NCBI RefSeq assembly: GCF_947503375.1
Contig: NZ_CANNDQ010000011.1
Location: forward strand, 1-49,919
Source: an uncultured Psychroserpens sp.
GTDB lineage: Bacteria > Bacteroidota > Bacteroidia > Flavobacteriales > Flavobacteriaceae
Reading direction: 5' to 3'
Length of the DNA: 49,919 bases
Shown: piece by piece, positions 26,817-35,433 of the stretch
Layout of the letters: each line of letters begins with the position of its first letter
How positions within the stretch are numbered: position 1 is the first letter of the stretch
The notes under the pieces: model-generated
The model's input: the letters and a program-made list of their open reading frames with translations, nothing else
Told to the model about the DNA's origin: nothing
Databases searched by the model: none
Position numbers and translations under genes: made by a program

Positions 26817-27989
26817 TTATAGCTTTCTACGTGCTTTTTCTTGTTTCAACAAGTTTAATTCTCTACTGGTTTGTCCAGCAACAGATGTGTTTTCTTCAGC
26901 GCGTCTTATCAAATATGGCATAACGTCTTTAACTGGACCAAAAGGAACATATTTAGCCACATTATACCCTTGTTCTGCCAAGTTAAAACTAATATGATCA
27001 CTCATGCCATATAATTGACCAAACCAAACATTATTGTCTGTTTTAACAATACCAAGATTTTGCATTATATCCATTGCTAAATAGCAACTCTCTTCATTGT
27101 GTGTTCCAATAAATAAAGAGATGGTATCAAGATGATTTAGCATATAGGTCATACAATTATTAAAATTATCATCTGTAGCCTGCTTATTTTCGCATATTGG
27201 TGATTTATAACCTTTTTCATCAGCGCGATCACGTTCTTTTTCCATATATGCACCTCTAACAATTTTAAATCCTACTTTAAAACTTGCTGCTTTAGCACGC
27301 TCATGAATGCCTTTTAAATAGTCAAACCTATCCCAACGATAGGTCTGAAGTGTATTATATACGATAGGTTTATCAGTGTTATACTTTTGCATCATATCTT
27401 CGCAAAGTTCATCAGCAGCGTCTTGCATCCAACTCTCTTCAGCATCTATTAAGACTTCTACATCTTTTTCTTTTGCAAGCTTACAAACATCATCAAATCG
27501 CGCCACTACCCTATTCCACTCCTCTTGCTCATCTGACGTAAATAGTTTTCCTTCGCCTTTTTTCTGATATAAGTAAAATCTCCCGAATCCAGTTGGTTTA
27601 AAAACAACAATTGGCATTGCTTCCTTTTCATCTGCAAATTGTACAATTTTCAATATTTTATCTCTTGCTTCATCAAATGTAGATTCTTCTTCTTTTCCTT
27701 CAACAGAATAATCCAAAACAGAACTTACGCCTTTACCATACATTTTGTCTATCACTGGCAAACAATCGTCTTCATTTATACCGCCGCAAAAATGATCAAA
27801 TACTGTTGAGCGAATCAAACCCTCAACAGGTAAATTTGCCTTTAGCGCAAAATTTGTGGCAGCTGTACCAATCCTTACTAATGGTTGATGAGATATCATT
27901 TTAAACAAGAAGTAAGCACGTTCTAGCTGAGCATCATTTTTAAGAGCAAAAGCAACTTCAGTATTATCGAAAAGAGTTTTTGTATTCAT
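26817..27989 (-). CDS. putA/prodh: Proline dehydrogenase
   Basis: The 390-residue protein is a monofunctional proline dehydrogenase with a TIM-barrel. Family markers include STVFDHFCGGI near residue 60, VLIDAEESWMQDAADELCEDMM near residue 185, TYRWDRFDYLKG near residue 220, GFKIVRGAYMEKERDRA near residue 240 and GTHNEESCY near residue 298. RRAEENTSVAGQTSRELNLL at the end holds the paired Arg residues that bind the proline carboxylate. It oxidises proline to pyrroline-5-carboxylate with FAD and passes electrons to quinone; the second step would need a separate P5C dehydrogenase, not seen here. It is divergent from aroB, with a promoter candidate at 28006-28013. Unrelated to the polysaccharide locus, from which a terminator separates it. 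Confidence 0.92.
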   Translation of the reverse strand: MNTKTLFDNTEVAFALKNDAQLERAYFLFKMISHQPLVRIGTAATNFALKANLPVEGLIRSTVFDHFCGGINEDDCLPVIDKMYGKGVSSVLDYSVEGKEEESTFDEARDKILKIVQFADEKEAMPIVVFKPTGFGRFYLYQKKGEGKLFTSDEQEEWNRVVARFDDVCKLAKEKDVEVLIDAEESWMQDAADELCEDMMQKYNTDKPIVYNTLQTYRWDRFDYLKGIHERAKAASFKVGFKIVRGAYMEKERDRADEKGYKSPICENKQATDDNFNNCMTYMLNHLDTISLFIGTHNEESCYLAMDIMQNLGIVKTDNNVWFGQLYGMSDHISFNLAEQGYNVAKYVPFGPVKDVMPYLIRRAEENTSVAGQTSRELNLLKQEKARRKL

Positions 27990-28005
27990 TTGTAAAAATA
28001 TATAG

Positions 28006-28013
28006 CAAAAATA
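28006..28013 (-). promoter_or_regulatory. Candidate -7 element for proline dehydrogenase
   Basis: Read on the minus strand, TATTTTTG matches TAnnTTTG. It ends 16 bases upstream of the ATG at 27989, giving a very short leader. The -33 region holds a T-rich stretch without a perfect TTTG. Confidence 0.33.
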
Positions 28014-28082
28014 ATTATTCAGTAGCTATTATTTTACTAAAAACCGCTAATTTTCCACTTTCTTAATTAGACCTCAACTGGT

Positions 28083-29171
28083 ATGAATTCTATAGATACT
28101 GAAACATATAAAGTTCACTTCAATGCTAAAGCTTATGAAGAATTGAATTTATATATCAACAATTATGATTTTTCAAAGATTTTTATTCTTGTTGATACCA
28201 ATACACATAAATACTGTTTGCCAAAATTGATGTCTCACTTAGAGACACCAATTTCTATTGAGATAATTGAGATAAATGCTGGTGAACACTTTAAAACCAT
28301 TGATACATGTGTTGGTGTTTGGAACGTATTATCTGAACTTGGCGCAGATCGTAAGAGTTTGCTTTTAAATTTAGGAGGAGGTGTTGTTACAGATCTTGGC
28401 GGATTTGTTGCAAGTACTTTTAAAAGAGGTATCAAATACATCAATATTCCTACTTCTCTACTGGCTATGGTTGATGCTTCAGTTGGCGGAAAAACTGGCG
28501 TAGATTTAGGCGTTTTGAAAAATCAGATTGGTGTTATTAACTCAGGTGATATTGTGTTGGTAGACACATCCTATCTGGATTCGCTTCCACAAAATCACTT
28601 AAAGTCTGGTCTAGCAGAAATGTTGAAACATGGACTTATAAAAGATAGAGCTTATTTCGAAACGTTAACGCAATTATCAAACTTAACACTTAATGATCTA
28701 GACAATCTCATTCATGAGTCTATACGTATTAAGAAGCACATTGTTACCGAAGATCCAACTGAAAATGGCATTCGTAAACATCTCAATTTTGGACATACTC
28801 TAGGTCATGCAATAGAGTCTTATTTTTTAGAATCTGAAGAAAAAAAAGAGTTGCTACATGGTGAAGCTATTGCTATAGGCATGGTTTTAGAATGTTATCT
28901 CTCATCTGAACTATTAGATTTCCCAAAAGACGATCTAAACTTTATTACTGATGCAATACATTCAATTTATAAATCAGTAGATTTCAATGAAATGGATTAC
29001 AAGCCTATAATAGAGCTTTTGAAATATGATAAAAAGAACGAACATGGCAACGTAAACTTTGTATTATTGAAAACTATTGGTCAGCCAAAAATTGATTGTT
29101 TGGTGCCTAACGATTTAATTATAGATGCTTTCAATTTCTATAATGAAAAAACAAACAGAACAAATTCTTAA
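28083..29171 (+). CDS. aroB: 3-dehydroquinate synthase
   Basis: The 362-residue protein is AroB, the second enzyme of the shikimate pathway, which turns DAHP into 3-dehydroquinate with NAD and a divalent metal. GGGVVTDLGGFVASTFKRG near residues 97-115 and the TSLLAMVDASVGGKTGVD block near residues 123-140 are hallmark motifs. The metal ligands lie in GLAEMLKHGLI (Glu and Lys), FGHTLGHAIE and LLHGEAIAIGM. Length is normal. Upstream and downstream genes are unrelated, so it is probably monocistronic. An AT-rich near-palindrome at 29192-29206 follows the gene but is not a convincing terminator. Confidence 0.95.
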   Translation: MNSIDTETYKVHFNAKAYEELNLYINNYDFSKIFILVDTNTHKYCLPKLMSHLETPISIEIIEINAGEHFKTIDTCVGVWNVLSELGADRKSLLLNLGGGVVTDLGGFVASTFKRGIKYINIPTSLLAMVDASVGGKTGVDLGVLKNQIGVINSGDIVLVDTSYLDSLPQNHLKSGLAEMLKHGLIKDRAYFETLTQLSNLTLNDLDNLIHESIRIKKHIVTEDPTENGIRKHLNFGHTLGHAIESYFLESEEKKELLHGEAIAIGMVLECYLSSELLDFPKDDLNFITDAIHSIYKSVDFNEMDYKPIIELLKYDKKNEHGNVNFVLLKTIGQPKIDCLVPNDLIIDAFNFYNEKTNRTNS

Positions 29172-29282
29172 TGTTTTAAGCACATTTGGTCACTTAAATT
29201 TTAAGTTTGCAATCATAATAAATACATAAGGTTAAACTTCAAGAAAAGATTATGTAACTTTAAAAAGTAAACATTTAGCCTT

Positions 29283-29768
29283 ATGAAAAACGTCATTGAA
29301 ACTTTTTACGAAGCATTTAATAATCTCGATGCTGAAACTATGGTTTCGTGTTATCATGATGATATCATCTTTGAAGATCCTGCATTTGGTACTTTACATG
29401 GCGAGCGTGCTAAAAATATGTGGCGCATGTTATGTGAATCTCAAAAAGGGAAAGATTTTAAAATTGAATACTCTAACATTACGATATCTGCAACCGAAGG
29501 AAGTGCTTCTTGGGAGGCATTTTATACGTTTAGTAAAACGGGAAGGAAAGTTCATAACAGTATTGAAGCACATTTTGAGTTAAAAAATGATAAAATTATT
29601 AGGCATGTAGATAAATTCAATCTACACAAATGGTCAAAACAAGCCTTAGGTCTGAAAGGTTTTGTATTAGGAAAAACGATTTATTTTAGAAATAAACTAA
29701 AAACACAAACCAATAGATTACTAGATAAGTTTGAATTAAGCCGAAAAAATAAAGCTACCTCAAACTAA
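29283..29768 (+). CDS. NTF2-like / SnoaL-fold protein of unknown substrate
   Basis: The 161-residue protein starts with VIETFYEAFNNLDAETMVSCYHDDIIFEDPAFGTLHGERAKNMW, the standard opening of NTF2-like (SnoaL) proteins: a helix, a Tyr-His-Asp-Asp segment and a buried acidic pocket. ASWEAFYTFSKTGRKVHNSIEAHFELKNDKII supplies the curved sheet. After about residue 125 a basic tail (TIYFRNKLKTQTNRLLDKFEL) goes beyond the fold. No signal peptide is seen, so it is cytosolic. The family includes enzymes and plain ligand binders; a function cannot be given. Its stop codon lies in the loop of the terminator at 29751-29780. Confidence 0.75.
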   Translation: MKNVIETFYEAFNNLDAETMVSCYHDDIIFEDPAFGTLHGERAKNMWRMLCESQKGKDFKIEYSNITISATEGSASWEAFYTFSKTGRKVHNSIEAHFELKNDKIIRHVDKFNLHKWSKQALGLKGFVLGKTIYFRNKLKTQTNRLLDKFELSRKNKATSN

Positions 29769-29784
29769 TGAGCTAGCTTTTATT
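29751..29784 (+). terminator. Terminator hairpin overlapping the 3' end of the NTF2-like gene
   Basis: AAAGCTA (29751-29757) pairs with TAGCTTT (29774-29780), and inside it CTCA (29759-29762) pairs with TGAG (29769-29772) across one C-C mismatch. TATTTAT follows. The stop codon at 29766-29768 sits in the loop. The 260 or so bases beyond, up to 30044, hold nothing that I can identify. Confidence 0.6.
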
Positions 29785-30044
29785 TATAAATATAACTGTT
29801 TCTTTTTAGGGACGTTATCGTTTACTTTATGTTTCAGTTATAATTATACTTTTAAGAAACCAAACTCCATGCCATAATATAACTTTTTAATGCCTTTTAG
29901 ATAAATGCATCAAACACTCGACAAATGAACTTGTTGTACTTGTATATCCCTTTTTAGTAAGAAACTAGATAGATCATTGTACTGAATTTATTGTAATTGC
30001 TAAACGCTAGAATGGAAATAAATTTAATTGTCTAAAAGTGTAAG

Positions 30045-30593
30045 TCAAGAATATTCAGGTTTTTTACCTATTACACCTTTATAAAACGCTTTCATAGTCT
30101 TAAAATCAGCTTCAACATCATCAGTTGGAAAAAACGGCTCTGAAACCCTGTTTTGTTTGTTTTTAAAATCTAGCGTAAACATAATTATTGGGACATTGGC
30201 TTCTTTAGCTATGTAATAAAATCCTGTTTTCCAAGTATCAACTTTTTTTCTTGTGCCTTCTGGTGCTAATGCGAGTCTAAACTCTTCTTTTTCTTTGAAT
30301 AATGAAGCTATAGCCTGTACTTTATTTTGTCCTGAGGTTCTATCTAATGCCGCGCCTCCAACAGCTTTAAAATACCAGCCGAAAGGCCATTTAAACAGTT
30401 CTTTTTTTGCTACAAAGTTAGTTTTGACACCAGTGATCTTTCTGAGTAATATTGCAATATAAAAATCATGCCAACTGGTGTGAGGCAATGCAATGATGAC
30501 AGCTTTTTTTATGGTATCTTTAGAAAAATTAGTATTTCCGGTGATTTTCCAACCCAATAGTTTAAAGTAAATAAATTTGGCAAGCCATCGCAT
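30045..30593 (-). CDS. PlsC-like 1-acyl-sn-glycerol-3-phosphate acyltransferase family protein
   Basis: I place the start at the ATG at 30593, one base after the stop of the upstream gene, giving 182 residues. A longer frame reaches 30665 but would overlap the preceding gene by about 70 bases and adds nothing typical. The HX4D motif is PHTSWHDFY near residue 38, and APEGTRKK near residue 112 is the substrate-binding block. This is the short, soluble-looking form common in Bacteroidota, only weakly hydrophobic at the N-terminus. It transfers an acyl chain to a lipid or lipid-like acceptor. Being last in a run with kdsB and a KDO oxidase, it may act in lipid A or LPS metabolism rather than phospholipid synthesis, but that is inference. 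Confidence 0.8.
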   Translation of the reverse strand: MRWLAKFIYFKLLGWKITGNTNFSKDTIKKAVIIALPHTSWHDFYIAILLRKITGVKTNFVAKKELFKWPFGWYFKAVGGAALDRTSGQNKVQAIASLFKEKEEFRLALAPEGTRKKVDTWKTGFYYIAKEANVPIIMFTLDFKNKQNRVSEPFFPTDDVEADFKTMKAFYKGVIGKKPEYS

Positions 30594-30594
30594 A

Positions 30595-31677
30595 CTACAT
30601 TTTTTGATATAATGCTTTAAGTTTGTCTCTAGTAATGACTTGCTTCCAATTTTTACCAATGGCATTTTCCCAAAGTGGTTCTAATCCTAAAGCTACATCA
30701 ATCATAATATTAAACTCATCATCATCTAAGTTTGAACAAATACCTTGAGGCAATTTGATATGATGTTTCTTCTTCATTTGTTTGAAGAGTTTTACACCAT
30801 CTGGATAAAACTCTTCTAAATGGTCAAACACAATACAGTTACCAATACCATGTTTGGTACCAAGAAGATAAGATAATCCATAGCTCATAGCATGTGCCAC
30901 ACCAACTTGTGAGTAAGCAATACTCATACCACCATGCCAAGACGCCATCATAAGCTTATCTTGAGCATCTTCGATTGAAAGGTTATCATCAATGAAAATT
31001 TCGCGACAAAGCTCGTAAGCTTTCTCGCCATAACTTTTACTAAACGCATTTAAAAAAGTACCATTCAAAGACTCTATACAATGGATGTAACAATCCATTC
31101 CTGTATAAAACCACTGATCTTTTGGAACGTCTTTAGTTAATTCTGGATCAAGAATGACTTGATCAAAAGGGGTATAATCTGAATTAATGCCTAATTTTTT
31201 TTCTGGACCAGTTAGTACAGTAGTTCTAGACACCTCAGCTCCTGTTCCAGATATGGTAGGAATTCCTACATGATATATTGCTGGCGTTTTAACCAAATCC
31301 CAGCCTTGATAATTTTTAGCTTCACCTTCATTGGTTAATAATATTGATACTGCTTTTGCAAGGTCTAAAATAGTTCCGCCACCAATACCAATAATACCTG
31401 AAGGTCGATCTTTATGCGTCAATATGATTTGCTCAACAAGCTCATCTACTTGAGAGGTTTTTGGTTCTTCATCTGCAGAGATATATAGTAGTTGATCGTT
31501 ATACGAAATAGGTATTCTAGAAGTAAGCCAAGAATTACCCTTAAATACCTCATCAACCAAAAAAATAAATGGTGCTTTGGCGTTTAATCGTTTAGGCGCA
31601 ATAATATCTCCTAATTGATTAAAACTACCACGTCCAAAAACAACTCTGGAGACCATTGGATAATTTTTATAGCTCAT
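30595..31677 (-). CDS. kdnB: Iron-containing alcohol dehydrogenase, KdnB-like (3-deoxy-manno-octulosonate 8-oxidase)
   Basis: The 360-residue protein is a group III alcohol dehydrogenase whose motifs agree closely with my memory of Shewanella KdnB: RVVFGRGSFNQLGD at the start, YISADEEPKT, GIGGGTILDLAKAVS, YQGWDL, GIPTISGTGAEVSRT, GINSDYTPFDQVILDPEL, QWFYTGMDCYIHCIESLNGTFLN and GTKHGIGNCIVFDHLEEFYPDG. KdnB oxidises KDO at C8 to the aldehyde, the first step toward 8-amino-3,8-dideoxy-KDO. The His residues of the metal site appear present. kdsB, for KDO activation, is in the same run of genes. The partner aminotransferase KdnA is not in this part of the window. The gene is followed after one base by the acyltransferase. 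Confidence 0.82.
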   Translation of the reverse strand: MSYKNYPMVSRVVFGRGSFNQLGDIIAPKRLNAKAPFIFLVDEVFKGNSWLTSRIPISYNDQLLYISADEEPKTSQVDELVEQIILTHKDRPSGIIGIGGGTILDLAKAVSILLTNEGEAKNYQGWDLVKTPAIYHVGIPTISGTGAEVSRTTVLTGPEKKLGINSDYTPFDQVILDPELTKDVPKDQWFYTGMDCYIHCIESLNGTFLNAFSKSYGEKAYELCREIFIDDNLSIEDAQDKLMMASWHGGMSIAYSQVGVAHAMSYGLSYLLGTKHGIGNCIVFDHLEEFYPDGVKLFKQMKKKHHIKLPQGICSNLDDDEFNIMIDVALGLEPLWENAIGKNWKQVITRDKLKALYQKM

Positions 31678-31712
31678 TATTTTTTTATCTTAAATAAAGC
31701 AATGCTTCAATT

Positions 31713-32417
31713 TTAGTTCATAATTTGAATTACATCAAGCAAACTATGTACTGTCTTATAACTTTTATTTTTTGTTTCATTATCACTAACCTGCTCATGT
31801 AACCATGTCGTATGAAAAGGAATGTGAATTGCTTTAGCTTTTATATTAACTAAAGGTAAAATATCAGATTTCAATGAATTACCTATCATCAAAAATTCTG
31901 ACGGTCGTATATCTAAATGATTCAATAACTTTGAATAATTAGCTTCTTGTTTATCACTAAGTACCTCAATATGATGAAAATAATCTGTTAGACCAGATTT
32001 ATCAAGTTTTCGTTCTTGATCTAATAGATCTCCTTTTGTAACTAATATCAACCTATAATTATTTGACAAGGTTTTTAGCGTTTCTTCAACTCCATCAAGT
32101 AATTCCACAGGCTTATTCAACATGTTTTTTCCAATGTTCAAAATAGCATTTATTGTTGAATTTGATACATCATTATTAGATATTTCTAATGCCATTTCTA
32201 CCATAGACAAAACAAACCCTTTCACCCCATAACCATAAAGCGAAAGATTTTTCATCTCCATTTTGAATAACTCTTGGTCTATTTTATTTGCGGTTTCATA
32301 ATTGGCCATTAGTTTGGCGAACTCTAACTCTGCTTCTCTGAAATAAGTTTCATTGATCCACAATGTGTCATCAGCATCAAAACCTATTACCTTTATGTCT
32401 GTATATTCGTTACTCAA
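31713..32417 (-). CDS. HAD-superfamily hydrolase (subfamily I, capped)
   Basis: The 234-residue protein has the four HAD motifs: GFDADDTLW (motif I, nucleophile Asp), LILVTKGD (motif II), the Lys region near SDKQEANYSKLL (motif III) and FLMIGNSLKSDILP (motif IV). A helical cap lies between motifs I and II, so it is not KdsC, which is capless and smaller. The start is a TTG whose codon directly abuts the TAA of kdsB, with no base between; no ATG lies earlier in the frame. Such phosphatases act on small phosphorylated metabolites. The neighbours suggest a KDO-pathway phosphate ester, but the substrate is not shown. Confidence 0.75.
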   Translation of the reverse strand: MSNEYTDIKVIGFDADDTLWINETYFREAELEFAKLMANYETANKIDQELFKMEMKNLSLYGYGVKGFVLSMVEMALEISNNDVSNSTINAILNIGKNMLNKPVELLDGVEETLKTLSNNYRLILVTKGDLLDQERKLDKSGLTDYFHHIEVLSDKQEANYSKLLNHLDIRPSEFLMIGNSLKSDILPLVNIKAKAIHIPFHTTWLHEQVSDNETKNKSYKTVHSLLDVIQIMN

Positions 32418-33146
32418 TTATTTCCAAAGTTTTTTTGCGCGTTCTAAGTCTTCTGGTGTATCTATCTCTACACCTTCTACAGTGGTTTCAACCATTTTAA
32501 TTCGCTTTCCATACTCTAGATATCTAATGCATTCTATCTTTTCTGTAGCTTCTATAAATTGCATTGGCAAGTTGTAAAAATCTAACAAAGCTTGTTTTCT
32601 AAAAGCATATATTCCTTTGTGCTTAAAGTAACGAGCACCTACTTGTTTGTCTCTAGGATAAGGAATTGGGCTTCTAGAAAAGTAAAGTGCAAAATTGTTT
32701 TGATCTACAATAACTTTTACTGTGTTAGGATTATTGATTTCATCCCAATCATTAATTTCTACCATTAAAGATGCCAAATCAATCTTTTTATTAGGGTCAC
32801 TTTTAAATGCGCTTAGCACTTTTTCCAAACTTTCTCGCTCTGTGAAAGGTTCATCGCCTTGAACATTTACGACAATATCTACATCTATATCCTTAACTGC
32901 TTCAGCAATACGATCACTTCCAGATTGATGATCCTTTTTACTCATAATAGCCTTTCCTCCATTTGAAGTAATCTCGTCGAAAATGATTTCACTATCAGTG
33001 ACTACAAAAACATCGTCGAATAAATCTGTAGCTACAGTGGCTTCATACGTTCTGAGTATTACAGATTTACCAGCCAAGTTTTGCATGAGCTTACCAGGAA
33101 ATCGCGATGCACTATATCGTGCAGGAATCATTGAAATTATTTTCAT
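32418..33146 (-). CDS. kdsB: 3-deoxy-manno-octulosonate cytidylyltransferase (CMP-KDO synthetase)
   Basis: The 242-residue protein begins with [19 protein letters not shown], the CTP-binding loop of KdsB, and has VVTDSEII near residue 49, [12 protein letters not shown] near residue 73, VNVQGDEPF near residue 94 and [10 protein letters not shown] near residue 155. It activates KDO as CMP-KDO for lipid A core synthesis in the cytoplasm. The length is normal. In Shewanella the homologous enzyme next to kdnA and kdnB activates 8-amino-KDO, so the substrate here may be KDO or the 8-modified sugar. The HAD gene starts at the very next base. Confidence 0.95.
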   Translation of the reverse strand: MKIISMIPARYSASRFPGKLMQNLAGKSVILRTYEATVATDLFDDVFVVTDSEIIFDEITSNGGKAIMSKKDHQSGSDRIAEAVKDIDVDIVVNVQGDEPFTERESLEKVLSAFKSDPNKKIDLASLMVEINDWDEINNPNTVKVIVDQNNFALYFSRSPIPYPRDKQVGARYFKHKGIYAFRKQALLDFYNLPMQFIEATEKIECIRYLEYGKRIKMVETTVEGVEIDTPEDLERAKKLWK

Positions 33147-33193
33147 CGTTGGTTGAAAGAATTCATTTCAAAAATAAAACTTTTGTATGAATA

Positions 33194-33766
33194 TTAAGGT
33201 TGAGTTGGTTTAATCTTTTTATAAAATCTAAAAATGATGTATAAAATAATCAAAACAAATATAAAGGCGATCAATGGGATGAATATTGAAAGTATAGACA
33301 TAACAACCGAAGTTCCTGTCTCAACTGTAGAAACGATTGGATTTGTAATACCTCCTGTAGTCGTTGTTGAAGCCAATCGTGTAACACCAGAACTACCAGC
33401 AACAGCTGCAGCTGTTCCTCCTCCAGCAATTATAGCTAAAGCCCATGTGATAACTGGACTTAAATCTGCTACTGTAGACACCATGACTGCTGTTCCAGCA
33501 ATAGCTGCTAATGGGATGGCAATAGCATCTAATACATTATCTACATAAGGAATATAATATGCAAATATTTCAACTATTGTAGCAACGCCTAATGTAATTA
33601 CTGCTGTTAGACTACCTATCCATTGCCAAGATTCATTAAGTTCCCATATATTAAAATACGATGCTAAACTCAAAGTAAAAAGAGGTACAAAAACCCTAAA
33701 CCCAACTGAAGCAGCAAGTCCTATTCCTAAAAAAATACTAATTATGGTTTCTGTATTTATTTCCAT
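33194..33766 (-). CDS. DUF4126-family membrane protein
   Basis: The 190-residue protein is strongly hydrophobic, with about five membrane helices. The sequence LGIGLAASVGFRVFVPLFTLSLA at the start and the acidic VEIFAYYIPYVDNVLDAIAIPLAAIAGTAV resemble the DUF4126 family. A Gly/Ala/Thr-rich segment (about residues 110-145) is typical of the middle of these proteins, and the tail has a basic FRFYKKIK end. Its function is unknown. It lies between the helicase and kdsB genes with gaps of 42 and 47 bases, so it is probably in the same transcript. Confidence 0.75.
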   Translation of the reverse strand: MEINTETIISIFLGIGLAASVGFRVFVPLFTLSLASYFNIWELNESWQWIGSLTAVITLGVATIVEIFAYYIPYVDNVLDAIAIPLAAIAGTAVMVSTVADLSPVITWALAIIAGGGTAAAVAGSSGVTRLASTTTTGGITNPIVSTVETGTSVVMSILSIFIPLIAFIFVLIILYIIFRFYKKIKPTQP

Positions 33767-33808
33767 TTTTATAAATTCTTCAAAGTGCTATTAATTTATC
33801 TATTGTCA

Positions 33809-35236
33809 TCATGTCTCTTCAAAAAAATCGTCTTTAAAACCTATAAGGTACAATTTTTCTTTCGCTCTAGTAACTGCTGTATATAGCCATCGCAAGTAAT
33901 CGCGATCCATTCCGTTTGGTAAATAAGGCTGTTCAATGAAAATTGTATGCCATTGTCCTCCTTGCGATTTATGACATGTAATCGCATATGAAAACTTTAC
34001 TTGTAACGCATTAAAATGTCTATTCCCTTTTATTTTAAGGAATTTTCTATAATTGGAAACTTCATCTTCGTAATCTTTTTGAACTTCTTGATATAGCCTA
34101 TTACTTTCTTCATAAGGCAATGATGGTGTTTCAGCTTCAATAGTATTTAACAATAATACCGTTTCAAATGGTCGCATTCTTGGATAATCAACCATTTTTA
34201 CTTTTACTTCAGCAAAGCGAAAACCATACAACTCACTAATAGAAAAAATTTCTAGAACTTGAATAATATCGCCATTAGCAATAAAACCAGCTTCAGTTGT
34301 AGGCTTAATCCAGAAATAGTTATTCTTCACAACCATTAAGAAATCACCAACAGTAAGCTCGTTATCATTGAAAAGAATCCTATTTCTTATCTGCTGATTG
34401 TATAAGTTTGCACGTTTATTACTTCTTACAATAATAGCTGTTTCCTCATGACCATTTTTACTGTAGGCTTCATTTATTGCATCCATTATTTCATGTCCAT
34501 CTATTAATCTAATGATATCTGCAAAACTATTGACGTTAAATTTGAATGATTCATAAAATTGGTTTTCGAGAAACTCTCTTAACCTAGTTGCATTTTCTAA
34601 AATTCCAGAATCGTGTTCTTGTCTTACCACTTCATCCAACTCAATGCTTATTACTTCTTTGTTGTAATTCATTGAAAGTGTTTGCTTGTTCAGTGCAGGA
34701 CTTAAATCTGATTTCACAGGTGGCAATTGTGCTTTGTCACCTATAAGTAAAAGTTTGCATTTATGGCCAGAGTAAACATATTGCATTAGGTCATCTAACA
34801 AGGAACCATTTTCGAACAGTTTTGAATCTGCAGGAATGTCTGGTATCATAGAGGCTTCATCAACAATAAAGATCGTGTTTCTATGCTTATTGGGTTGCAG
34901 CACAAATTTAACACCTCCGCCTTTGTCCTTCTTTGGAAAATATATTTTTTTATGAATGGTAAATGCTTCTTTTTTTGAGTAATTAGAAATCACTTTTGCA
35001 GCTCTACCTGTTGGTGCCATTAAGATTGCACTTTTCTTAGTCTCCCACAAATTTGACACTAGAGTGCCAATAATACTTGTTTTTCCTGTTCCTGCAAACC
35101 CCTTTAATAAATAGAGTTCATTTGAAGAATCACTGTATACAAATTGTGATAATTGATCTAAGACAATTAATTGCTTTGAAGTGGCTTTGAAAGGGAATTT
35201 ATCTTTTAATAGTTTAAAAAAATCTGATGGTGTCAT
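33809..35236 (-). CDS. RecD-like superfamily 1B DNA helicase/ATPase
   Basis: The 475-residue protein has a Walker A LLKGFAGTGKTSIIG near residue 45, APTGRAAKVI (motif Ia) near residue 76, FIVDEASMI (Walker B, motif II) near residue 125, LIGDKAQLPP (motif III) near residue 165, and HKSQGGQW and YTAVTRAKEKLYLIGF at the C-terminal end (motifs V and VI). These identify a SF1B helicase with the compact RecD/Dda-like core. It lacks the long N-terminal domain of RecD2. It probably acts in DNA repair or replication restart. RecB and RecC are not seen nearby, so it is not part of a RecBCD operon. It is first of the minus-strand run toward 30045. Confidence 0.85.
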   Translation of the reverse strand: MTPSDFFKLLKDKFPFKATSKQLIVLDQLSQFVYSDSSNELYLLKGFAGTGKTSIIGTLVSNLWETKKSAILMAPTGRAAKVISNYSKKEAFTIHKKIYFPKKDKGGGVKFVLQPNKHRNTIFIVDEASMIPDIPADSKLFENGSLLDDLMQYVYSGHKCKLLLIGDKAQLPPVKSDLSPALNKQTLSMNYNKEVISIELDEVVRQEHDSGILENATRLREFLENQFYESFKFNVNSFADIIRLIDGHEIMDAINEAYSKNGHEETAIIVRSNKRANLYNQQIRNRILFNDNELTVGDFLMVVKNNYFWIKPTTEAGFIANGDIIQVLEIFSISELYGFRFAEVKVKMVDYPRMRPFETVLLLNTIEAETPSLPYEESNRLYQEVQKDYEDEVSNYRKFLKIKGNRHFNALQVKFSYAITCHKSQGGQWHTIFIEQPYLPNGMDRDYLRWLYTAVTRAKEKLYLIGFKDDFFEET

Positions 35237-35383
35237 CTAGGTGATTTGTTTAGAGTGCAAGGTAAATTAAATATTAACAGACCAAAATGATTTGTAAGAA
35301 TAAAGTTTTTTGAAACTATTTTTATATCTTTCACTTTTAATAGTTTTTTGTTTGCAATGGTTTTAGTGAACAAAAAAAATTTG

Positions 35384-35391
35384 TAGATTTG
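35384..35391 (+). promoter_or_regulatory. Candidate promoter for the 35434 gene and rsmD operon
   Basis: TAGATTTG matches TAnnTTTG exactly and ends 42 bases before the ATG at 35434. A T-rich GGTTTTAG near 35359-35366 lies at about the expected -33 distance. This is one of the better promoter matches in the window. Confidence 0.45.
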
Positions 35392-35433
35392 CGTAATACC
35401 TTTACTAAAAATAACTAATAAAATAAACTAACT

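Noticed and set aside
26794..26997. A 67-codon frame opposite the end of proline dehydrogenase
   Set aside because: It starts inside the terminator hairpin and lies antisense to a conserved enzyme.
29192..29206. ACTTAAA-T-TTTAAGT as terminator of aroB
   Set aside because: The stem is almost entirely A-T and too weak, and no T run follows. It may be chance.
29296..29583. A 95-codon plus-strand frame inside the NTF2-like gene
   Set aside because: The other frame has the NTF2-like motifs and proper start; this one is a shifted shadow.
30594..30665. Longer N-terminus for the acyltransferase
   Set aside because: It would overlap the coding end of the KdnB-like gene by about 70 bases, while an ATG at 30593 gives the usual N-terminus one base after that gene's stop.
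33234..33548. A 104-codon frame opposite the DUF4126 gene
   Set aside because: It is the antisense of a low-complexity Gly/Ala/Thr coding stretch with a clear membrane protein on the other strand.
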